DNA of 64,000 bases from Gamsiella multidivaricata (taxonomy: Eukaryota > Mortierellomycota > Mortierellomycetes > Mortierellales > Mortierellaceae): the NCBI RefSeq assembly GCF_025024155.1, contig NW_026251724.1, positions 372,001 to 436,000 of the forward strand, in the 5' to 3' direction. Position 1 is the first letter of the stretch. Every line of letters begins with the position of its first letter. Made by a program: the position numbers and the translations under genes. This document shows, piece by piece, positions 56,064-64,000 of the stretch. The notes beneath the pieces were generated by a model that saw only the letters and a list, made by a program, of their open reading frames with translations, did no database searches and had not been told where the DNA came from.

Positions 56064-59000
56064 TTATCTCCGGGTCAGTTTCTTGACCTTAGCCTGGAAC
56101 CGACTCCATCCTTTTCCTATTTTCATAGAACGAACATTTTAAACAAAGTGTTAGAAAATACGCGTTTACGCCAGACATCTTACCAGCATCAGTGAGCAGT
56201 ATAATATCAGGGTTCTCACCTTTCGTCTTGACGCTCTTAATCTCAAGGCCAGTCCGACCGCTCATGATCGACAGCGCACTCTCGCCATTCTCTCCCTTCA
56301 ATCCCTCCAACTCCTCTAACTTCAAAGCGACCTCCTCAAGGGATTTGCGCTGCGTTACAATCTGTGCACTATAAGTAACCTGCTTCCGAATCTCCTCAAA
56401 TTCCTTCCACAGGGCCGTCTGTCTTCTCTGGAACTCATCCGGGATCGAGCGTGCAATGAACACCAAGGCCGAGCACAGCTCCGACCAGGCCTTATCGACC
56501 CTGGGTCGGGACTCTGTCTCGAAAATCTCAACCTGGTCCTCGAATTCAATCACGGATAATCCCAGCCGATCGATCTGCATCCGACTGGCCGTCGTACGCA
56601 CGGAACGCATTGAAGCTGCATCGTCGAATTCCCGATGGTTCGCCCGCCATTTGACCTGCTCACGCGCAAAGAGAATCACAGCCTTTGCAAAATCCTTAAA
56701 CCATGATCTCGCAACCTCGATTTCCTTCTCCCAGACCGCACGCTTCTCGAGCGCTTGGAGTTGCAGTGACTTTGTCCGGATATCTGTCTCGAGTTGCTGG
56801 ATCTTCCGGGCAAGGTTATCGACATACCACTCGAGTTCCATCTGCAACTGCTTCGAATGTGCCGTCGCGCCGCACAACGCCAGCTCGACTTTTTGCTTGC
56901 TCTGCTGGTAACCTTGCTTCTGATGCTGCACATATGCAAACTCCCGGTCCATTTCTACGATTAGCACGTCCAGTTCGTCGACAACTACTTGCTCATCTAC
57001 ATCAAATACCACCATGGACTCTTCGGCGTTATGCTGGGCAGCCTTCAACTGCTCCAGCTCATCTCCGGGCCAAGACTTGAACATTTGTCGGATTTGATCC
57101 TGCATCAACTGGACCTTCTGCCCAGATCTCGTTACCCACCGATCGTGTTCGTTCAATTCCTCAGTCAGTTTCCTCAGCCCATCCTGATACGCCAGCAACG
57201 CTTTGAACTCAATCAACAGTGGATCCAGCGCCCGACTCAACTCCCGACTCTTCTCCAGCCTCTGCTTCAGCGCCCTCTCCAACTCCACACGAATCCGCGG
57301 CTGTGATGATCCCGAATTTTGGTAAGCATCTGCAATCTTATCCGCCGGCCTCGGCATTTTCGTCACGACTCTTACCTCCTCCGTCAATTCTTCGAGCTCT
57401 GTACGAATCGCATCCAGCTTTTCGAGCGTAATCCGGTCGGCCTCCTTCTCCGCCTTGAGTTCAGTCGCCATCCTTAAGAACCCACTATCCATCGAATCGA
57501 TCTTCCGGACGTGCTCGATCACAAGTCCAGCGTGATCCACCACCTGACGGGCGTACTCTAGGTGCAGGTCCAGTAGATTGTATTGATTCTTGAACTCGTA
57601 CAACTCGACCTCTAGATGCAGCGGGATCTTCTTTTCGGCGGCGTTGTCGGGCGACTCGCCAGGAGCGGGGGTCGTTGCGAGCTCTGCCAGGGATCCGTAG
57701 ATGGTCAGGGTCACATCGAAGGTCGTCTCTTTTTGTGTCGCCGTAGTGGCAGAGATTTGATGCATTTGCTGTTGAAGCTGTTCTGCCGCTTTTGTATTCA
57801 GATCTATTAGAGAAGATGAAAATATATTAGTTTAATATTGATAGCAAAATGTGATCCTCCTCTTCTCCCCTAATGAGGTTCTTATCGCAAAAGACTGTCG
57901 GCGTACATGAGGTATCACTGGAGTCGCCGCATTTTGTCAACAATTGCGTGAATTCCTCGACAATGCCTATGTAAAAGGATAAACAGGCCAATGAGATTAG
58001 CCCAATGTTCTAATATGCATAGAATATCGACACACAAACTCATTCGCTTACCTGTGCATCCTACAATCGACCCTTCCACTTCCGTTTTGGACGTTGCGAG
58101 CTGCTGCGACCACACCAGACGCTGCCCTAGAATCTCCAACTGGAAGCCCTCCTGACTATTCAGAGTATACAGTCTCTGAAGATGCACCTTCAGATTCTGC
58201 TGTAGCTGCTCCGCCTCATGGTACTGCTTCGCCCGAATCTGGTCCAAACTCTCGATGCCGCCTGACTGCTGAACCGACTGGTAGAGTGCAACCTTTAAGT
58301 TCGAGAGCTCCAACATCCGCTGCTTCTGGAACTCCTTCAGATTCGCAAGCGTCTGGTTATTGGCATCCTCGGCTTCGTGCAGTTCATCCTCACTCTTCTT
58401 CCAGTTCTCCTCACCGTCTGCAAGTCCGTCGATTGTCGCGATCCTGCGGTCCAGGATGCTCTTCTCGGTACCATCCAGATACTGCTGCAGAGTTCTGACG
58501 CGGTCCGTAAACTGATCCCATAGCAATTCCCATTGCTCCCCGATTTCCAATCCAGACTGAAGTCGAGCCTGCATCTGTTGAATATTGGTCTGGCGATCCC
58601 GGATCTCTTTCAGCATTGGGATGCAAGACGGGTCACGGGCGACGTATCGGTAAATAATGCCCTGCTCCAGAAGCACGATTTCGTTTGCCAGCTGGTTCGA
58701 TCGCTCGATCAGCTCATTCAAGGTGCCCCTTTGATCTGGATCCGTGATCTCGAAAGCGGTAAATCGGGACTCGAGCGACTCCAATTCCGAGCCCAGGGTC
58801 TGGAATTTCCCTGCGACCCGTCGGCATTCTGTTATCGTGGTCACATCACGCTCTCGATCCGCTCGCAGAGCCTTGATATCGCTCAACAGCCGATGGACAC
58901 TTGCAATCTTGGTCTGAATCAACGCCAAATCCTGTCTCGATCCAGGCGAGCTTGCTGAGGCTACCATCGCATCCGCTGCCTCTTGGTACTTTACATATCC

Positions 59001-62000
59001 CGCGCTCTCAAATTCATCGAACGACTGCCCGACACCCTCAACTAGATCCTCGTATTCCTCGAACGGAGTGGCATCTTTGGACACAAATCCCTTGAACGGA
59101 GCGTCGTTCCAAAGTTGCGCCCGGAACTCACGAAGGGCTGTCTGACATAGCCCTGTGAGTTCCAAGAACGCCTTCATCTGTTGATTCGCCTTGAGGATAT
59201 CCTGCTTTTCATCAAAGGTCGCACGCAGATCCCGAACGAGATTCGAGAATGCCGCATGTCGGATCTGAATTGACTCCCAGACGACTGGCTGAACATCTTC
59301 TGCCTTGAATGTTGTTTCCAGCTGATCACGGCTTGCCTCCACTTGACGGACGGCAGCCTCGACTTCCTTGCCCGGCTGTGTAATCACCCAGCTGTTGACA
59401 GCGTTGAACGCGGATTCGAGATGCGATAGCGTAGCACGCATTGAGAATAGATAATCCAGCACACGCATCGCATAAACACAACGTCCCTGTTCCTTTGGTA
59501 ACATCACCTCGATCCTCTTCAGGTCATCGGTGAATTCCTCCATCATGTCCTGTACAGCTTTCGTAGTATCCTCTGTCGTGGTGTCGTGTGTTTCTTCCAT
59601 GCCCTTGATAACAGCCTGAGAATCCTCCTCCAGCTTCACCAGTTCATTCGCTCGGAATTCAGCCACTTTAGTCTGCTCCTCTTCCAACCTGACCTTGAGC
59701 TCGTCCATCTCGGACTGCAATTGCTCCAGGTTCTCATCCTGAGCCTGGTCCCGCGCCAGGAAGCCCTTAAGGCTGTCGCCGCCCTTCCAAACGTCCTCAG
59801 AAACAAAACTCGGCTCCTTAAGACTCGCCAGCCACTCAGCGCTCTTTAGCACCCATTCCTCCGACAGATCCAGTGTGCTCAAGAAAGCCCTCAACAGACG
59901 GTCGTTCGCAAAATCATGTTGAGCACTATCCAGATCCGAATGCAGTCGAGATAGACGCTGATCACAGATGTCTGTCGTGCTTTGCGTGAGGTGTTCCGGG
60001 GGAGTGTACGTATTCGAATCTAGTAGGGTCGACAAGATATCCGCATACTTCTTGAGCAGCACGCGGATCGAGAACAGGTTCGAGTCCTGATGATCTAAAA
60101 GCGAGAGTTGTGCTCGGTTCGTAAGTGTGTCCTGCGATCGCTTCTCCGCTGCTGCCCGGAGCTGATCCTCGAATCTTTGGATATCGGTGAGGATCCGATC
60201 GATCTCCTGCGAGCACTCGAGGATCCATTGCATCTCCTGGAGCGCATCTTTAGCTTTGGCGGTCTTTTGTCGAAGGGTGTTGATGCTGGCATCGATACTC
60301 CACCAGTTCCTGTCGACCTCCGCAACTTGTTCCGACGTTAATTCTGGCGATTCGAAATCCAAAAGTTCTTCGCGTGCAGAATGAAATTTAGGTACTAGTT
60401 CGTTCTCCCTCTTCAGGCGCCGCTCCTCGGCCTTCTCGATCGCCTGCTTGAATGGCTCCATGTCCTTTGTGCGGTCCAACGGCGCAGCTGTATCCGGTGT
60501 CATCGGGAAATCCTCCTCCTGTCGTGCAAGCCATGCCAGAAGCTCGGTGGTCTGCTGCATGTAAAGTTCCAGCTTCGAATCCAACTCCTCCCGCCGCCTT
60601 TGCAGTTCTTCCGGATCCATGGCCTCAGCCTCTATTCTCGGTAATCCAGGCTCACCCTCCTCATGAAATGAAAATTCGGGTAGGCTGAAACTTGCAGACG
60701 ACAGCGTTCTCCGGTGAGGCCTCGCCTTTTGAAGCAGCTTGGCCTGCTCACGCTCGCGTTGTTCACGCCTCAACTGCCTCTGTCGACTCTTTTCTTCCTC
60801 CTCTTCCTTTCGTTTCCTGCGCGCCTCTTCTTCTTCCCTGGCCCGTTCTGCCGCGCGGATGGACCAGCCCTCGATTTCCATACGTCGAAGACGGATTCGC
60901 TCCAGCTCTTCCTGTTCTTCGCGCTTCTTGATTTCTTCTTCTTCCAGAACCCTCAGCAATTCTACCTGTTGGTCCTCTACAGCGACAGTCAGACGCTCTT
61001 CCTTGGCCTGAACTCGTTGTGCATGCAGTTCCTCTGCCTTGGCTGGATCCTGTTCCCGCTCCAACTTTGACATAATGAGGTAATATTCGGACACATAGGT
61101 CATAACCGATCGTTCGTCCGGTGTTTCCATGTCGATCAAGTCCTCTGGATCCAGAAGTCTCGGGACTGCCATCTTCTCAAATGCGGCATCGAATGCGGTC
61201 GTAAGGGTGCTCCGCCATTGATCGATGTTCTCGTGTGGCACCTGCAGGATGGAGTTATAGAAGTCTGGAAGGATATGAGGATCGTGTCGGTGGATTAATG
61301 CAGCAAAGGCAAGGCCTGTCTTCCAGGATCGGTGGAAATCCTGGATAGGCGGGATGATGTCTGAATAATCCTCGAGCTCATATCGCACCCAGCGCAGCAA
61401 GGCCTGTTTGGCGTCAACTTGGTGCTGCGAGGCACCCTTCTTTTTGAGCTTGATTCCTGCTATTATCGTTACGTTGCTACTCTCCTCGCTTTCCTAATAC
61501 ACGTTCGTATTTAAAAAAAAAAAAGCAGATTGTGTGGATCAGTTACTGGAGAGTCGTGGAGAAACTCCCCAAATGATTGCCTGTACCCAGGAGCGAAGGA
61601 AATTGCTCTCGAGATTGCAGATTCGAGCGAGAATAATAAACTAAAAAAAACCTCCCCTGACATATCCCCCTGGCGGTAAATGCCATGTTTCTATAAAGGA
61701 AGAAATCAAGAATATCAAGGGGCACACGAGTGACAATACTTACCATGTTGTTCATATCCTCGATCATAGACGGGTACAGCTCGCCCATGGTATTGGCAAT
61801 CTGCTGGATCTGGAAACGATAAATTATGATCCAGATAAGACCAAGGGTCAACTTGACGTTTCCATCGACGATATCCTCGTTTCCGATTGAGCCCAAGGGC
61901 TCATTCGTCCGCTTTTCCAGGAACGAGAGTGCCTTTGAGACGTTGGCCATTTGATGAATGCGCATGTTGCCTCGCTCAGGCTTGAGGGGTTCCTTCGAGA

Positions 62001-62301
62001 TGACCTCGAGGAGACCGATAAGTCGTTTTCCGTCGCGGAAGTCCCGTTCGATAGTGGACATAGGGCCGTAAATGGCTGTGGTGGCGAGTTGAACGTTGAC
62101 CCATCGCATGAATGTCGTCTTTTGTGTGTCAGTTTGGGATGTGGCGGACTGGCGGACCATGTCATCGCCCGTGTCGAGATGCAGCTGGAGGTGGTTTGAG
62201 GCAGAAGAAGCGGAGGCGGCGGTGATGCTATGGGCAGGGTTGGCAATACTGCTGCTGGCCCCGACGGACTGGAGGCGCTTGTTCTTGAGTTGCCAGGCCA
62301 T
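56064..62301 (-). CDS. Tandem-CH, spectrin/plakin-like cytoskeletal protein (1910 residues)
   Basis: Five exons (62301-61744, 61493-58052, 57966-57907, 57803-56184, 56116-56064) keep frame. CH1 is about residues 60-170 (KTTFMRWVNVQL ... KLTLGLIWIIIYRFQIQQI). CH2 is about 205-320 (AKQALLRWVRYELEDY, HRSWKTGLAFAALIHRHDP, RLLDPEDLIDMETPDERSVM). This is the paired actin-binding module of alpha-actinin, spectrin and plakins. A Glu/Arg coiled coil (about 350-450) and some 1400 residues of helical, spectrin-repeat-like sequence follow, with regular W and L spacing (for example EEWVLKSAEWLASLKE). I see no EF-hands at the end; the protein closes with a small basic tail (GWSRFQAKVKKLTRR). An actin-crosslinking role is inferred. 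The end of exon 3 is uncertain: GTACGC at 57906 or GTGATA at 57918, both in frame. Confidence 0.82.
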
Positions 62302-64000
62302 GATCGGTGCCCTTTTTATCCCCTAGGGTCGATGTAGCAATTGTCTCAATCCTCACGAATGTTGAATGGAGGTAGACGTGGAAAGAGGGCGGGGGACTGG
62401 TGTTGTTCAGTCTCTCGATGTGTGAGGTGATGCGATGTAAAAGTGATGTGAGGTAATGTAGGGTAGGGTAATGTAAGAGATAAAATGAATCTACTCGTTG
62501 AAAGAGGGACACGAGCAAGGAGTCGAGCCAAAGTGAAGGAAGTCGAGACGAGGCGAAACGAAAACAGTTTAGAAAAGTATTATTGAAAATGGAGGGCAAG
62601 GTACCATTTGTTGAGCAAGAGCAAAAAGAAAAGAGCACACGTTGTTCTGCTTCTTCGATGGTGTACTAACATGCATACGAAGAATCTAATTCAAGTGAGG
62701 ATGGCCAAGCTAAGCATTCGGTGCTAGACTTGTCTACTTACAGGAGAGGCTGTGTCAAGGAAGCAATGAAACTGAACTAATAAGCCGAAGTATGTATTCT
62801 GGCAGAGTCTATACTCCATGCGTATGTCTGCATGCAAACGGCCTGTTAATGGTAATAAACGACAGTCGATTTGCATTTCCTCACATTGAATTGGTGCGCA
62901 ACTACACACGGCGGAAAAGAAGCATCATCGCGCCAAAGTGTCAAGTAACTTCATAGAAGCGGAGCGGGAAGTAGTCAGAAAAGACAGTAAAGGCAGAACG
63001 GAATAAAGTGAATAGAAAACTTGGTCACGATGGATGGGTGCCCCAAGCCAAGAGCAACAGAACAGAGCAGAGCAGAGCATTTGTCATTGTCAATGTCAGC
63101 ATGAGTGCTCTCGTTGATATGTTGATAATGTCCGCCGTAGACACATTCAATTAGATCCTGCTTTTGGATGCAGGACGAACCCACGCGAGTGGGAATACTC
63201 TTACGCTCATGGCCAAAAATCATCTCGATATGTATAAGCAAAACAACCACTGGCTCGCGGACAAAACGCGTGAATGGCCATTGTATTTTCTTCTATGTAT
63301 GGCCATACAAAAAATGCTTGTTCCTGAAAAAATAATAAAGGTACGCGTTCAACGATCGAGACTTCCCATTGGATATGTCCCTGAATAATATCCTTCGTCC
63401 CAGGAACCGGACTAAGCAAGAGCGAGATATGAAGAAACCAAATCGAAGTACATTTCTCCTTTGATGGCTAGTGCCATTAGTGAAGAGTTGAAGAGATACA
63501 CCTAGAGGCGTCGTTGACTTGGATAGACCTAGTAAGTATGGGTACATACACTCGCTTGGCTGCCCATTGAGAGGAGATTACAGAGCAAAAAGGATCAAAA
63601 GGATTAAAGGAACGCCATCCAAGCCAATCCGGGAGATAAACAGAGCACAGTAGCAAACCACTTGTGATATTTTTAAGTGGGCAGCAGTAGAAGACCCGAT
63701 CTAGGAAAGAACGACGCGTTGTCTACCAATGCCTTTTTATGCTCCCGTGTAATCAGCCAATGGACTGAAAAGGAATGAAAAGAAGACGCCTACAGATTGA
63801 CCGGCTAAGATAAAAAAGTACTGCAGAAAAAAAATTTTGAACCCCACAATACAGACACAGATCAGCCTGGAATCACGTCATTCACGGCTTCAATTATTTT
63901 ATTCATATCTTAAACGTAGAAAAGGAGAAGAAGAACCCTCGATGGATGCTCCTCTCCCCAGGAACAACGACAGGAAGGAACAACGAGAACACAAAAGAGG
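62302..64000. other. Right-end region without a recognised gene
   Basis: 1.7 kb upstream of the CH/spectrin gene. 62302-62640 looks like its leader: on the gene's strand it is CT-rich with TTACATTACC-type repeats near 62450-62480. Further right there is a small CAGAG repeat (63059-63079), scattered short frames without domains, and A-rich runs near 63820. A gene may start beyond the edge. Confidence 0.4.

Overview
This window is nuclear DNA from a filamentous, early-diverging fungus. The gene set points that way: a plasma-membrane H+-ATPase of the fungal type, Rho1, LIS1/PAC1, a Kre9-like wall protein and a SOM1-like protein. So does the structure: many short GT-AG introns of about 45-120 nt, roughly balanced base composition and pyrimidine-rich upstream regions. 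The intron density and the unusually large CH/spectrin-like protein suggest Mucoromycota, most likely a Mortierella relative. That placement is inference; no marker gene is present. There is no rRNA, recognisable tRNA, CRISPR array, virus or large transposon.

Layout, left to right. 1-6.2 kb: the 5' end of ARP5 (minus) diverges from the proteasome lid gene RPN5 (plus), followed by an intronless secreted Kre9-like protein and a weak small ORF. 6.2-9.5 kb is a long stretch with no convincing gene, ending in the PMA1 promoter. 9.5-12.7 kb: PMA1 with a probable 5'-UTR intron. 12.9-13.3 kb: a candidate 78-bp Tc1/mariner-type MITE and a degenerate direct repeat. 13.4-19.4 kb: RHO1 (minus) and LIS1/PAC1 (plus) diverge from a 2.3-kb region. 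20.8-24.3 kb: a RhoGAP-like protein. 24.7-27.5 kb: an MCFD2-like EF-hand protein, a SOM1-like small gene (minus) and a COPI-associated/TVP15-like membrane protein with a 10-nt microexon. 27.7-32.5 kb: DBP5 (minus) and RIO1 (plus) diverge. 33.4-35.7 kb: possible decayed coding sequence, then an intronless Cid1/GLD2-type nucleotidyltransferase. 36.3-38.1 kb: a TMEM33/POM33-like gene. 38.4-42.8 kb: importin-7/Nmd5 (minus) diverges from CDC26 (plus). 43-45.2 kb: mitochondrial D-2-hydroxyglutarate dehydrogenase. 45.4-51.6 kb: CD2BP2/LIN1 (minus) diverges from a 21-exon RIC1. 53.2-55.7 kb: a disordered protein with a candidate PP1-docking motif. 56.1-62.3 kb: a 1910-residue tandem-CH, spectrin-like cytoskeletal protein (minus). 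62.3-64 kb: no gene seen.

Most genes are housekeeping: proteasome lid, APC/C, ribosome and mRNA-export factors, nuclear transport, Golgi traffic, and cell wall and polarity signalling. They are not an operon or cluster. The recurring theme is tightly spaced divergent pairs (ARP5/RPN5, DBP5/RIO1, importin-7/CDC26, CD2BP2/RIC1) that must share promoter DNA. Exon coordinates were worked out by eye from reading frames, splice consensus and family conservation. All reported joins keep frame. Doubtful joins are flagged in the RhoGAP, RIC1 and CH/spectrin genes.
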